This document shows positions 10,703 to 22,482 of a DNA stretch of 64,000 bases, piece by piece. The notes under the pieces are model-generated. The model was not told the origin of the DNA. It searched no databases and saw only the letters and a program-made list of their open reading frames with translations. Positions within the stretch are counted from its first letter, which is position 1. Each line of letters starts with the position of its first letter. Source of the DNA: Mixia osmundae IAM 14324 (lineage: Eukaryota; Basidiomycota; Mixiomycetes; Mixiales; Mixiaceae); the NCBI RefSeq assembly GCF_000708205.1, contig NW_014575562.1, positions 1,616-65,615 on the forward strand, given 5' to 3'. The position numbers were made by a program, and so were the translations under genes.

Positions 10703-12127
10703 TCATTTCCGTTCGCGCAAAACGCCAGGTGTTTGCAGGTTGGAAACGTCAAATAGTGTTTTGAAACCAGTCGGCAAGGTGAGATTACGGAGAATGACTC
10801 GTTGAAGGTGGGGAACGCCGCCCTGAATACGTGACCAGTCCTTGTATCCCATGGTATAGTAGGTGCCCGCTCGATAGCCAGGGTAGTCAATGTAGCCTTG
10901 GCGTTCGAGCTTGCGCTCGAGTTGTATGGCGCGTAGCGAAGAGTGGCAGAGTTGCAGGCAGGCAGCTGCAATATCGAGGACGGTCGTCGTGCAAGCTTCG
11001 ATGCGCAGTTCTTCAAGAGTATCGCGTGAGTGATAGAGGAGCAAGCCGAGCAGATAACGGACAATGCTGCCCTCTTCGGTCGATTGCTCGCCATCGAGCT
11101 GACCGTCGAATTCGAGTGAGATACGCTTCAATTGGAGCCGCAGTGGGCGTATTCTGGACTTGCACAGAAAGTCGCCCAGTTCGCGTTCGATTTTCCAGAC
11201 GTTCCAAGCGGTGATGGTGAGCTCTTCAAGTACGGATGGATCACACCGATCGCCATAGTCACTCATGACGTCTGCCAAACGGCCGTCTTTTGACTTGTCA
11301 AAATGTCTCGCCCCAGGCTCGGCATCGTTCTCAAGTGGCTCTGTGGGCTGCGCCTCGAAATGGCAGAGGTAGTTGAGCAAGGTGAGCAGACCTGGATCGC
11401 CCTTGTTGATGTTGAAGTGGAGGCTCTTGGCGCTCAGCAATCGGAAGACGGGGGGCACCTGAAGGTCACTGAGCGGTCGGCCTGTCATGACGAGTTTGCG
11501 AATTCTGCCCGAGCGATGGACCTGGTCGTCGAGGTCCGCTGTCTGAGGGCAGAGCATGTGTAAAAAGCTGGTGAACCGGCGTTTCTCGATTTGTACACGC
11601 CTGATGTAGGTTGACAGCTCGCTCCGTGAGGTACGAGCAGGCTCTAGTCTCAGCTGTGTGACGTTGGCGGTAGACAGGTAGTGGCCCTCGGGCGTCTTGA
11701 GAAGCTGGAGAAGCGCTTCTGATGATGGCGGCGTGTAGTTGATGCCAAAGGTGCGCAAGAAAGAGCGTCTGGCAGTGTAGGTGAGGGCAGAGTTCAGCAC
11801 AGACAATACGTTGAGCTGAGCATGGTCCTGAGGGGTACTCAGTCGATTCCGATAGAACAAGAGATCGTCTTCAGGATGGACATCTTCGTCCCAGATGTGG
11901 TCAAAGATGAGCGACCAGATCTCGCCGGGCAGGCCGACTACATCTTCCTCCTCTCCATTGTCCTCGGTGCTCTCATATGCCGTCCCCACGTCGTCTGGCG
12001 CATCGTTATCCGAGCTCACAGTGGCGTGGCGAGTTCTTGGCTGACCATGCGATGCGCTCGGTCTTGCCTTTGACTTGCCCTTGCTGGCTGCTGTCCTACC
12101 TGGCCGTATACCTCGCCTGCCGACCAT
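10703..12127 (-). CDS. F-box domain protein of unknown target
   Basis: A single-exon gene of 474 residues. The basic, acidic-patched N-terminus (about 75 residues) leads into an F-box-like motif VGLPGEIWSLIFDHIWDED at about residues 65-83. That motif normally binds Skp1 in SCF ubiquitin ligases. The rest has leucine-rich periodicity (for example LLQLLKTPEGHYL, VTQLRLEPAR, LKRISLEFDG, LEELRIEACTTTVLDIAAAC) typical of the substrate-binding part of fungal F-box/LRR-like proteins, but no canonical LRR consensus. ATG at 12127 is the only sensible start. The gene diverges from the bL34m gene with 117 bases between the start codons. Substrate unknown. Confidence 0.7.
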   Translation of the reverse strand: MVGRRGIRPGRTAASKGKSKARPSASHGQPRTRHATVSSDNDAPDDVGTAYESTEDNGEEEDVVGLPGEIWSLIFDHIWDEDVHPEDDLLFYRNRLSTPQDHAQLNVLSVLNSALTYTARRSFLRTFGINYTPPSSEALLQLLKTPEGHYLSTANVTQLRLEPARTSRSELSTYIRRVQIEKRRFTSFLHMLCPQTADLDDQVHRSGRIRKLVMTGRPLSDLQVPPVFRLLSAKSLHFNINKGDPGLLTLLNYLCHFEAQPTEPLENDAEPGARHFDKSKDGRLADVMSDYGDRCDPSVLEELTITAWNVWKIERELGDFLCKSRIRPLRLQLKRISLEFDGQLDGEQSTEEGSIVRYLLGLLLYHSRDTLEELRIEACTTTVLDIAAACLQLCHSSLRAIQLERKLERQGYIDYPGYRAGTYYTMGYKDWSRIQGGVPHLQRVILRNLTLPTGFKTLFDVSNLQTPGVLRERK

Positions 12128-12244
12128 CGAGGGGCATGTGGCAGTGTGCCCTGTTGCGGATCCGGCTGGCCGTTCGAGCGAATTTCGAGCGTCGCGACGA
12201 TGCGATCATCGATTTTTGGCTGTTGCCGAGCCACAGAGAGAGCG
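12128..12244. promoter_or_regulatory. Divergent promoter, F-box gene / bL34m gene
   Basis: 117 bases separate the minus-strand F-box ATG (12127) from the plus-strand bL34m ATG (12245). Both genes must draw their core promoters from this segment or from inside each other's 5' ends. No TATA box or other named motif stands out. Confidence 0.4.
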
Positions 12245-12741
12245 ATGCCTCGACTGACGAGACTGATCAGGCGTCAGACGGCGGTAGTCGAGCGGGCAGC
12301 ACAAGCCACTGCATCTCGTCCAAGCCATCTCATGCAAATTGGTGCCTCGACCGCAATTGCTCGACAAACGACCTGCCTAGATTCAGGGCGGCAGGCACGA
12401 GGTGAGCGAGTCTCACACTCTCTTCTCACCTACGACTGAGCCTGATCCATGGGGAAGCACCCGACTACCGATCCCTGGTATCGTCTCTACTCGCCGCTCG
12501 GGGTACGCCGCGAGAGTCCAGTCTTTTCGCTCGCCCGAGCATACTGCTCCCTTGTACGACTGGCGGGCTTCACTCGAGCATGCTCGGCAGCATACGTACG
12601 CATGTCAATGGTACAGCCTATCAGCCTTCGACTCGCAAGCGCAAGCGAAACTATGGCTTTCTCGCCCGACGCAGGAGCAGGACAGGCACCAAAATTCTGA
12701 TTAGGCGAAGAGCCAAGGGTCGCATGTACCTCACTCATTGA
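12245..12741 (+). CDS. MRPL34: Mitochondrial large-subunit ribosomal protein bL34m
   Basis: The C-terminal exon reads [20 protein letters not shown] and then [20 protein letters not shown], stop at 12739-12741. This is the L34 signature (YQPS-x-RKRKR-x-x-GF-x-AR ... ILxRRRAKGR). The conserved part is only about 42 codons, so a simple open-frame scan overlooks it. An upstream exon from ATG 12245 is Arg/Ala-rich ([20 protein letters not shown]) and looks like a mitochondrial presequence. It ends at a GTGAGC donor (12402). Joining to TACAG|CC at 12616 keeps frame and gives 93 residues. The resulting 215-base intron is longer than its neighbours, so a second intron or other acceptor is possible. 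In the matrix it would be a structural protein of the 54S subunit. Confidence 0.8.
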
Positions 12742-12895
12742 TCGTGCCTTTGCGCTTGCTGTGCATCTCTCCTTGAGCGCTAGACCGCCATGGTCATGAT
12801 GCCGACTGCCTGCATGTATCGCACTCGGGCCGCGCTGTGCCTGTGTCGCGTCTCTCATACTTGCTCGATCGGCTATCGTGACTTGCAATAAGCGG

Positions 12896-13912
12896 ATGAC
12901 CATACGAGCCGTCATCTTTGACATCGGCGGGGTATGTGCTATCTGACAGTCGCTCCGGACAACCTGAATTTCCGATCGCAGGTCGTCGTGGGCTCGCCAT
13001 TGGCCGGCATTGCAAAGTACGAGCTCGAGCATGGCCTGCCGGCACATTATCTCAATACTGCCATCACGGCTCGAGGCAAGGAGGGCAGCTTCCAACGCTT
13101 CGAGAGAGGCAAGCTAGAACTGGGTGCATTCCTCGAAGAATTTGGCATCGAGATGAGCGACGTCAGCTTCAACAATGAAGCTTACTCGGCATACTGTCGC
13201 AAGCTCGCCAAAGGTGCGCCCTCTGATCATCCGAGTGAAGCGATCCAAGCGACAAGCTTGATGTGTAGATATACCCAGCCTGCCGACAGAGCTTGATGTC
13301 GATGGACAGGACTTGTTCATCGTGTACATGCTGGGCGAAGCTTCAAAGATGGACCCGATCGTAGTCAACGCGATCAGGCGACTCAGGCGTCAGTCTGCTC
13401 GTTGCATGTCCTCCATACACGTTCACACTGACGAGAGAGCGACTGTAGAGAGCAAAAAGTACATTGTCGCCGCGCTATCCAATTCTTTTGAAGCGCCAAA
13501 AAGTACCAATGCATCTCAAGTCGGACCACCTCCGGAGCTTCGAGCCCTCTTTGATGACTACGTCGACAGCTGGGTCGTCGGCATGCGGTCCGCGACCGCT
13601 CTTTCAGATCTGTTCAGGCTTACAGACGGAATGCTAGGAAACCGGATCCAGAGATCTACAAATACACACTCGAACGACTCAAGATACGGCCCGATGAGGC
13701 GGTCTTCCTTGATGACATAGGCCTGTGCGTAGATTTCCTCTCTTGCCGCACGCTTACGCTCATGAACAGGCATCAGGAATCTGAAGCCGGCTCAAGATCT
13801 CGGGATGAAGACCATCCGAGTCTATCTCGGGAAATCGCGCGAGGCGATCAAGGAGCTGGAAGCTGTGCTCAGCATGGATTTATCTGCACCAGCACCAGAG
13901 AGCAGACTATAG
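12896..13912 (+). CDS. HAD-superfamily hydrolase (EPHX2-N / ACAD10-N-like)
   Basis: A haloacid dehalogenase-type phosphatase with six short exons. The first exon reads MTIRAVIFDIGG, ending at a GTATGT donor; the next begins VVVGSPLAGIAKYE. HAD motif I is therefore degenerate: FDIGG where active phosphatases have DxDx(T/V). Motif II lies near AALSNSFEAP. Motifs III and IV are the string MRKPDPEIYKYTLERL followed by EAVFLDDIGL and GIRNLKPAQDLGMKTIRVYL. This order matches the N-terminal phosphatase domains of soluble epoxide hydrolase and ACAD10, and related stand-alone fungal proteins. FDIGG lacks the second motif-I aspartate seen in true phosphatases, a feature shared with dehalogenase-like members. 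Substrate unknown. Stop at 13910-13912. Confidence 0.8.
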
Positions 13913-14047
13913 CGCCTTGCAGTGTTGTATGACGATCTTGATGTGACGTGGCCCGTCGCTACGCACCATGTCACTGTCTGACGCGACCGTCAACGGCGCG
14001 CACGGCGATAGCGCGGGGTCCCTCCGATAAACTGAAAGCAGCACCCG

Positions 14048-16340
14048 ATGGCAGGCATGCCAGGAGGCTATTCATCCAGTCCGGAGCCCATCGTCACACG
14101 CTCGATGGCAAGAGCAGCCCGAGCTCAGTCTGACTCACAAAGCACGCTTGACACGACCGACTCCTCCGAACTGGGTCAGTCGCTTACCGCAAGTCTTGCG
14201 AACCTCTGCTGAGGCTGGCAGAAGATCTCGAGGACGTATACTACATACAGGAGACTGACGAGGATGCTGATGCGGCTTCGATGGACGAAGATGGCACCAT
14301 ACGGCTCGCCGATCTTGACGAATTTGACGAGGACGATGACGATGAGGATGAGGAAGATGACTTTGAGCCTGATGACGATGATGAAGCAGAAGATGCGATG
14401 GACACCGCCGAAGGTGCAGAAGCTATCGAGAACATGACGATCGTCACCTCTTCGGGTGAACAGATCAGACTGGCAGAATTGCTCGCCGATGATCCGCCGC
14501 CGAGTGATGAGGCAGCACCAGCCGGGGTGCCTCGTCGGCCTATGGGTCGCACAGCCATCCAGACGCTCTTGAGAGCGCTCGCAAGCGGACGAGCAACTGT
14601 CCGACGAGGACCGGCAGCGCAAGCAGCGCGTGAGGCGGAAGAGGAAGAGGATGACGATGGCGACTATCAAGAAGAGGAGGAGGACGATGCATTTGGTGAT
14701 CTCTTCGGCTATCGCAGAAGGCCGGCACGACGACAGCGTCCCCTGTTTGAACCGATCAAGAAGCCACTCAAGGAAGGCGTCGCACTCGAGCGATCAGGCG
14801 AATTCGGCCGCCCTCCTCAAAGATACTATGCCTCTGAACAGCAGCGCACCCTCCATGCCTCACGTAACGCCTTTGGTCTCGTGGATATGATGCGCAAGAG
14901 GGAGACAACGCGTGGGCGACGTACTTTCGAAGACTATTCCGATATTGCAATACCAAACACAGACGGTACCGAAGTCGCTCAATATGGTTCATCGGTCTAT
15001 TGCGGCCAGTACTCCGAGGACGGTTCCTTCTTCTATACGTGCGCTCAAGACTTCAAGGTCAGGATCTACGATATGACGGCACCCTTGCGCACGACTCGCA
15101 AGGGCATCCTCGACACCTCCAATGGGCCATACCGCAATCCCAATCGGCGTGGCCAAGGTTACAGTGCATATCATGATGACAGAACGTCGCTCAAGTTGCT
15201 GAAGACGATACGTGCCACGCACGAATGTCGCTGGACGATCACCGATGCTAATCTATCGCCGGACAACTCTATGCTGATACACTCGACTATTGGATCAACA
15301 GTCAGTCTCATCAAGACGCGTGATGTCGATGAAGGAATCGAAAGCTCCAATCATGACCAGCAGCTGCTCAAATTTGGTGCGCACGCCTATGACGATTTCG
15401 GCATCTGGTCGATCCGCTTCTCTGGCGATGCCCGTGAAATCGTGGCCGGGGCGAGTAGAGGCAAAATCTTTGTGTACGATGTCGAAGCAGGCAAGCCCGT
15501 CCTGCGCATCCGAGCACATGACGACGATGTCAACGCCGTCTGTTTCGCCGACTCACTTTCTTCGAACGTCCTGATCAGTGGATCGGACGATGGTCTGGCC
15601 AAAGTCTGGGACCGTCGCTCGCTTGGCGACGGTCGAAAGGCCGGCGTGCTCGTCGGACATACCGAGGGACTGACCTTTGTCGCACCAAAAGGTGACGGCC
15701 GGTACGTACTCTCGAATGGAAAAGACAGCTGCGCCAAGCTTTGGGATCTTCGCAAGATGTACTCTTCCGAAGAATACGATAATCTTGAAAGACTCGATGT
15801 TGGTGTGCAAGGCTTCGACTATCGATTTGGTGGCTACACAAAGCCCAAATATCGCCGCCATCCTCAGACATGCGAAGTCACTTCATTCACGGGTCATTCA
15901 GTCACAAAGACGCTCATCAGAGCGCACTTTTCACCCATCGCGACGACTGGCCAGAGATACATCTATTCTGGTTCGGCAGATGGCAGGATTCACGTGAGCC
16001 GCACAATCTCCTTCCTTTTGAGCATCAGCTGATTGCCGGGCAGATATGGTCGCTGGATGGTCAAGTCGTTCAGATCCTTGACCGACGCAAAGCGACGCCC
16101 TTGTTTGGCTCAGACGGGGAACCGAATGACCCTTCTGCGCCCGAAGCGCCGCCCAGTCAGCACAACTACGATTCAGTCGTCCGGGACGTCAGCTGGGCAC
16201 CCTTTGAGCCGACGATCATCTCGACATCCTGGGAGAGCTCTGTCGGCTCGTCTGGCTCCATCGCAATGCATGAATGGAAAGCAGAAGGCAAGCATCATGA
16301 TGACAACCGAGGCATTCAGCGCAATTGGAATCTCGCCTAG
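14048..16340 (+). CDS. WD40 protein of the DCAF11/WDR23 family (CUL4-DDB1 adaptor)
   Basis: Predicted substrate receptor of CUL4-DDB1 ubiquitin ligases. Exon 1 from ATG 14048 (MAGMPGGYSSSPEPIV) ends at 14165-14170. A short intron joins it to LEDVYYIQETDEDADAAS, and a strongly acidic block (about 14290-14400 and 14635-14695) follows. The WD repeat region carries the family hallmark YGSSVYCGQYSEDGSFFYTC with AQDFKVRIYD. It continues with SIRFSGDAREIVAGASRGKI, VNAVCFADSLSSNVLISGSD, DDGLAKVWDRRSL and GKDSCAKLWDLRKMYS. The last intron (about 15995-16044) joins YSGSADGRIH to IWSLDGQVVQIL, ending RDVSWAPFEPTIISTSWE. About 710 residues; the DCAF11 family has the same acidic N-terminus plus seven-blade propeller. 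Well supported. Confidence 0.85.
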
Positions 16341-16538
16341 TATGCCCGTTGTGTTCTGCGTGATATGTATTGAATGATGTACTTGTTGTGTGCATCATTG
16401 CAAAAGGCTGCTATCGCATCGCGCAGTGCTAGTGCGCCGCTGCGCAGAGGCCTTGTCGCGACTCAGCAAGATCACCGTCGCGCGCGAGCCGTGCTTTTGT
16501 CGTTTGATGAGCTCTTGACCTGTGCCGATCACCACAAT

Positions 16539-18305
16539 ATGCGCCGACTCGTGCTTGCCGCTGCTTGCTTCGTATCTGCTGCAGCAGCCAATCGTCTTGG
16601 GCCGCGCAAACTTGCTTTTGGCCGTGCATCGTCTTTATCAGAACATGTTGCAGCGCTCCCGGGCGAGTCGGCTGCACCTTACCAAAACGTGCAAGTTACT
16701 GTTCCGCCTTTGCTCGGTGATGCGAAGAAGCTCTGCGATCAGGTTTTGCTCGATCAATATGTGTTTGCCAACAGCTTCTACACGCCTGCTGCGAGTCTCA
16801 TCGTGTCTGCCTTGCGAAACGCCCACTGAGCCCGAGATGTGCAGATCAAGGGCTTTGCAGTACCAAGCGAATGCGGCGCACTCGCAGACATTGATCGGCT
16901 CGTTCTTGAGCTGACTGTGCGCTCGATCGGCACTCAGTACGATCGTCTTTCAAACATCTTTATCAACGATATCGAGGTTCTGCGCACATCGACAGCTGAA
17001 CCCATCAGACGACCGCCGGGTATCACTTGGACTGTGACCAAGGATATCACACGCTACCTGGGTCTCATCGACGCCAAGACCAATCGCCTTGTCATGCACC
17101 TCAACAACTTGCTCGACGCATCGGCTGGGCTTGACGGCGTTTACAACGTCACTCTCAGCCTTCAATACTATTCCAAAGGTGACGGACGCCCTGCCACTAA
17201 GTCACAGGTGATCTTGCCTCTCGGACCGGGTGCTCTGCACGACAAATCGCAGTCGTCCGGTCTCTTCGTATTGCCCGGCGAAAGCCGTGCAGAGACGATT
17301 TTGCAGATACCAGAGACGACAGTCAGTCTGCTCGCAGAGATCTATGCGAGTGGTGCTGCGAACGAGGAGTTTTGGTATGCGTCTCCTGTCGATGAGCTTG
17401 TGCCCGAGATTGGACCGCAAGAAGGCAACCATGGCCCATTTCGAGAAGTTCAGCTGCACGTCGACTCCGTACTCGCAGGCGTTGTCTGGCCTTTCGCTGT
17501 GATCTATACCGGCGGGATTTCGCCGGCTCTTTGGCGGCCTATCGCAGCTTACGGCGCGTTTGATGCCCCATCATACTGGATCGATCTGTCTCCTTTCATA
17601 CCGACGCTTGTAGATGGCAGGCATCATTCATTCGAGTTCAAAATCATTGGACAAGGGCCAGGAGGTGCTACCAACTCGAGCTGGCTCGTATCAGGCAATT
17701 TGCAGGCATTTCTCTCGCCTACGGGCAAGAAACCTACTGGCCGGATGATCTCGACCACGAATGAGCCGATCGACGTTTCGTCAGAGATCCTGCATCTCAG
17801 CAAGGGCGAATCGGGCGCCATTGTCACTGCTAAGCGTGATTTTACGATCACTGCCGAGCTCGATGGGCTTCTGACTACGTTCCATCAAAATCTGACGTTT
17901 ACGAATAAGCAGATCTACACCGATTCGACACAGATCGTGATTCAGGATACAGGCTATACATCTATGTCTGCACGTTCTGGGCACCCAATCATGTCTGTCC
18001 AGCAACGATTCCCACTCCACATGACGACGACGATGACTGCGGCAGATTCAATCGAGGCAGTCGTCAAACATGGCTACGAGTCCGTCTGGACAAAGTCGGG
18101 CGTTGCAGATGGAGGTAGTATCAAAACGGAGCAGATGGGAGTCTCTATGCTCAAGCTGGATCCGAAGACCGGCCGTGTCACAGCCGGCACTGGGAATACG
18201 ACTCAGACCTACAGATACCAGGATGCAACGAATCTCTATACTCGTGACATAGAGGCCCGTAATCTGACGATTGTGAGAGACGAAACCGGCGGCAACGTTG
18301 CTTGA
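16539..18305 (+). CDS. Peptide-N-glycosidase A family amidase (PNGase A-like), secreted
   Basis: Related to plant and fungal PNGase A, which removes N-glycans by hydrolysing the glycan-asparagine amide bond in glycopeptides. Signal peptide MRRLVLAAACFVSAAAANR. Exon 1 runs to about 16802; a 44-base intron leads into VQIKGFAVPSECGALADIDR. Family hallmarks are LVLELTVRSIGTQYDRLSNI, FINDIEVLRTSTAEP and GITWTVTKDITRYLGL. Later ones are GGISPALWRPIAAYGAFDAP and YWIDLSPFIPTLVDG followed by HSFEFKIIGQG. Several N-glycosylation sequons (NVT, NLT, NSS) fit a secretory route. About 570 residues, near full family length. Ends 72 bases before the convergent NFS1. Confidence 0.85.
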
Positions 18306-18377
18306 GGCTGTATGCTTGTACTTCGATATGCAGTTTTTTGATCAGAACAACAAAATTCATATCTAGACGAGACTGGT

Positions 18378-20308
18378 TCAGTGCTGACTCCAGTCAATCT
18401 TGCTGATGTCGATGCCCTCTTGGACCATCTCATAAAGCGGTGAGAGATCGCGCAGTCGCCTGACGATCTGTACCATCTTTTCGGCAACAAAGTCAACCTC
18501 TGCCTCGGTAGTGAAGCGTCCCAGTCCGAATCGGATCGAAGAATGTGCCATGTCTTCAGCCGAGCCAAGCGCGCGAAGCACATAACTAGGCTCGAGTGAT
18601 GCGGAGGTGCAGGCGCTGCCAGAGCTCAACGCGATGTCTTTTAGCGCCATGAGGAGTGATTCGCCTTCGATGTATGCGAACGAGAGATTAAGACTTCGAT
18701 GAGAAAGTCAGCGGGCATGTCTGACAGCGAGAGCAAGACTGACCAGCCTGGATAGCCTGCGACATCACCGTTGCGGACAATGTCGGTGCAGGCGCTAGTC
18801 AATTTGTTGTAGAGCCGATCTGACAAACGTTTGACATGCTCGTGATCAAACTGCGCACAACCGTCAGCGGCCATACAGTCGGCGCACAGGATGGAAAGCG
18901 TCAGAACCCCTGCAGAGAAGCGTCATGCGGTCGCTGCAAGCGCCGTCTGATATAGATGACAAAAGAGGACGTCTTCGTCATGCTGGGGGTACAAGAGGAA
19001 GGTCGCGGAGAAAGCGCTCACTTTCATGTCTTCCTTTGCAATTCGGCAAGCCTCGCCGAATCCCACGGCAAGAGGCGCAGGCACGGTACCGGAGCGCAGG
19101 CCGCGCTCCTGTCCGCCACCTGTCATGATGGGCTCAAGTCTGACTCGAGGCCGTCGTCGGACGTAGGCAGCTCCAATGCCTTTGGGACCGTAGATCTTGT
19201 GGGCAGATATCGACATGAGGTCGACGCCCATCTCATCGACATTGAGCGGAATTTTGCCAAAAGCTTGTGCGGCATCGGTGTGGAAAAAGACACCCTTGTG
19301 CTTCTTTGCAATGGCGCCAATCTCCTTGATGGGTTGAATGGTACCAATTTCATTGTTGATCGTCATGATCTATGTGAGCGCGTTAAATTTGATCAACGAG
19401 TAAAGGTGTGTCACTGACCGAGATGAGGCAAGTGTCGGGCCTGATGGACTTCTCGAGCAGCTCTAGATCGACCAGTCCGTTTTGCTTGACGGGCAGATAG
19501 GTCACGTCGAAGCCTTCATCTTGCAGAACCCGACAAGAGTCCAGGACGCACTTGTGCTCCGTCTGTGTGGTGATGATGTGCTTTTTGCCCGACCGACCGT
19601 AAAAGCGTGCGACACCCTTTATCGACATATTATTGGTCTCGGTAGCGCCAGAAGTGAAGATGATGTCCTTTGGGTTGGCGCCAATCAGGCTCGCCACTTG
19701 AACACGAGCATCCTCGACTGCCTTCTCAGTCTCCCAGCCATAGGCATGCGTGCGCGAATGAGGATTGCCAAACTGGTTCGTCATGAACGGCATCATGGCA
19801 TCTAGCACTCGTGGGTCGATGGGTGTCGTTGCCTGTCATGCGTAGGCTGACCGGTCAGTCATCGACAAAATGGGCGCATCGAAAGACTTGCCTGCATGTC
19901 CAGATAGATTGGCCTCCCAAGCATCTCACTCGTGGCATTGTTGACCTCGAAGCCCGGGATTTCTTCGCCGGGCTTGAGTATAAGATCGTCGGGGCTGTCA
20001 CGCATTGCTTCGATATCAGTGTCCAGCGGCGAAGGCCGATGCTCTTGCGTGTCTGCAATTGTTGCGAGCGTCCGGGTCGCTGCCGGAGCAGTCGATCGTA
20101 CTGATCTATTGAGACTGAACAAAGCAGCGTCACTTGCTGACCGGTTCGGTACGGGAGTAGCAAGTCTCGGAGTCGATGTGATTGTGCGATGGCTGGCGGC
20201 AACGATCCGCGAGGCATGGTGCGCACCAGACAGAGTCCGCTTGGTTGCTTGGCAGCAAGACCTGTGCAACATGTTGCTTGTCGATGCAAAGGCAATGCTG
20301 GAGTGCAT
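18378..20308 (-). CDS. NFS1: Mitochondrial cysteine desulfurase NFS1
   Basis: A PLP enzyme that takes sulfur from cysteine to start Fe-S cluster assembly with Isu1, Isd11 and frataxin, and supplies sulfur for tRNA thiolation. A long Arg/Ser-rich presequence (from ATG 20308, about 90 residues) precedes PIYLDMQA. Hallmarks are [15 protein letters not shown], the PLP-loop histidine in [46 protein letters not shown], the lysine in [28 protein letters not shown] and the active-site cysteine loop [18 protein letters not shown]. Introns: about 105 bases (between exons 1 and 2), 48 bases (about 19372-19419, joining CLIS to IMTINN), about 170 bases (about 18850-19035) and about 50 bases (about 18690-18741). 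The C-terminus ([20 protein letters not shown]) is canonical. All key residues are intact. Confidence 0.95.
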
Positions 20309-20471
20309 CTTGGTGCTCCGAGCAGTCTGCCGCTGTCCTTACCATCGACAGCCAGTAATTGACACAACCATCGACGTGTCAGGCACGCGGTTCGCCACAC
20401 ACAAGATCACTCGCAACAGGCCTGGCCTCGAGACCACTATTCACAGCAGTGCTCGTGAAAGCATGATACAA

Positions 20472-22482
20472 TTATTCGCCCTCGCGGACGACGGCATTCT
20501 TTGAGCGCGCGCGGATTGCGCGGCCGTACTTGAACAGTACGAAGGGCAGAGGAATGAAGAGGATCGCCAGGCCTCCGAGCAGACTGCTTGCGCCGGGTAT
20601 GCCGAGCTTGTTATACATCTGAGTGGCGAACAGGGGTGCTGCCGCGCCAAAAGCTGAACGCATTACCGTGTTGGCCGCCAGTGCGGAGGCAGCATTAGCA
20701 AGGTATGAATCGATGAGATAGGTGAAGCCTGCAAGGAAGACCCAAAGCACACCAGCGCCGAGTAATGCAGTTCCGAAGATAGGTGACCAGATTGAGATGG
20801 AAGGATATGAGGTGAAACCGATCCAGAAGAAGGAGACGGCCAGCATCGGTCCGGCAGCCATCATAATGAGCAATCGTTCCTCCGGTGGCACTGGCTTGTC
20901 GCCGAGCGCCGTTGCTTTGGCAATGTATCTCCGGTTGAAATAGAACACGTAGATGAGCACAGCTGCAAGACCGCCCAGAGGAATCGGCAGGAAAGTAAGG
21001 CCGATCAAGCCCGCAGTGAGGCCGTGATTCTCGCCCATGATGATTGGAATGCTTTCAAACTGGATATAGCTGCAGTATCACAAGACGCTGGGTCAGATGG
21101 GTGAGCGTTATTGACGAGGTACATACATTATCATGTAGACGTAGCTCATCAGCAAGGTGATAGCGAGAAGCATGGGCTCCTCATATAGCATGATCAGCGG
21201 CTTGAGCAGTGTGTGCTTCAGCTTCTGGCCCATCGATTCAGGCTCGTGACGTTCCATGGAAGCGTGGTATCGCTCGTCGCCAGTCTCCTTGCGGACTTTT
21301 ACTGCTTCTCGCTTGAGAATGATTGGGATAAACGTCTCTGGTAGTAGAACGACGATACCGACGAGACAAACGCCGGCCTGCAGACGTTATATAAGCACAG
21401 GTCTCCCTGCCAGAGGGGCACGAACAAAGATTGTCAGAACCCAATATATCCAGCGCCAGCTCGTTCCTGTGACCTCCATGAAGCCAGAAACAATGGGAGC
21501 GATGGCCGGGCCGGCAAAGGGCGCGAGGGAGAAAATGGCGAGCGCGACACCTCGCTCGTTCGGACCCCATCTAAGGCCAGAATTAGGACCCCCTCATGAA
21601 AGGCGAGGGAGAACGTACAGATCCGCGATGATCCCTCCGCTGACTGTCAGAGGACTGGATGCGAAGCAACCGCCGAGGAAACGGAAGACTATTGCGGAAC
21701 CAATGTTGGGCGCGAGTGCGTTGCCGACTTGCCAGGCCGTATAGGGGATGAAGGAGGCAATCAAGGTCGGCTTTCTCCCGTATATTTCTGACATCGGTCC
21801 AAACACCAAGGGGCCGACGCAGTACGCCAAGACGAAGATGGCGATGAGCAAGGCGCCTACTTCTTCTGACACGCCATAATAAGCGTCGATCGAGGGAAGC
21901 AGATTAGATGGTGCAGAGGACGCGAAGGTCGCATTGAGAACCTTTGGCAGCGTCAGCTGGATCCTCCATCATGGACGGGCGACGCACCAGGATACCGGCA
22001 AAAGCGGTAAGGAACCATCGGTACTTAGTATTCCACGTATGGGGATCCATATGCTCGCGACCAATGAAAGTGACGAGATGGGGATCATCTTGTAAGGCAT
22101 CCTCTTGCTTGACGCGCGCTTCTGCTTCCTCTGGCTCCATGCCTTCCTTCTCGAGCTGCAACCTGCGCTCATGGTCCTTGTTGGCCTCTAGATCGTCGCC
22201 GGCTGCGGTCTCGTCATCTGACGACGAGGGTGGCTGGGTTTTCTCGCCCGCTTGTTCGCCTTCATGATGCTCTGGAATTGCCGAGCCTCGACGTGGAGCG
22301 GTAGACAGCGGCCGCGTGAGGGTGGGTCTGCCTGTGGCAGATTGTGCAGATGTGTTTGAGCCGGTGAGCGCGATGGGGGAGCCCTGATAGCCGGACGATG
22401 TAGAGGACGCTCGGGAGCGAGATCTGTGTAGGTTGTGCAAGTACTGCTCGCTGTGATTGCGAGCAATGCCGTCCCAGACCAT
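20472..22482 (-). CDS. MFS drug/polyamine-type exporter (DHA1 family, TPO1-like)
   Basis: A 12-TM proton antiporter of the DHA1 group. A hydrophilic Ser/Pro/acidic N-terminus (about 165 residues from ATG 22482) leads to HMDPHTWNTKYRWFLTAF, the usual lead-in of fungal DHA1 transporters. Then come TM segments with motif A in GPMSEIYGRKPTLIAS and the motif C-like stretch APFAGPAIAPIVSGF within the exon read as FGPNERGVALAIFSLAP. The loop VVLLPETFIPIILKREAVK is also typical. The C-terminal half (21038-20472) includes FFWIGFTSYPSISIWSPI, GAGVLWVFLAGFTYLIDSYL, SALAANTVMRSAFGAAAPLF and GIPGASSLLGGLAILFIPLP. Several introns of 40-60 bases. Polyamines are a common substrate of close fungal relatives, but nothing in the sequence fixes the substrate. 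Confidence 0.85.

Noticed and set aside
14176-14670. Minus-strand Ser- and Ile/Val-rich frames opposite the DCAF11 gene.
   Set aside because: They are antisense shadows of the GAC/GAG acidic repeat in the real gene.
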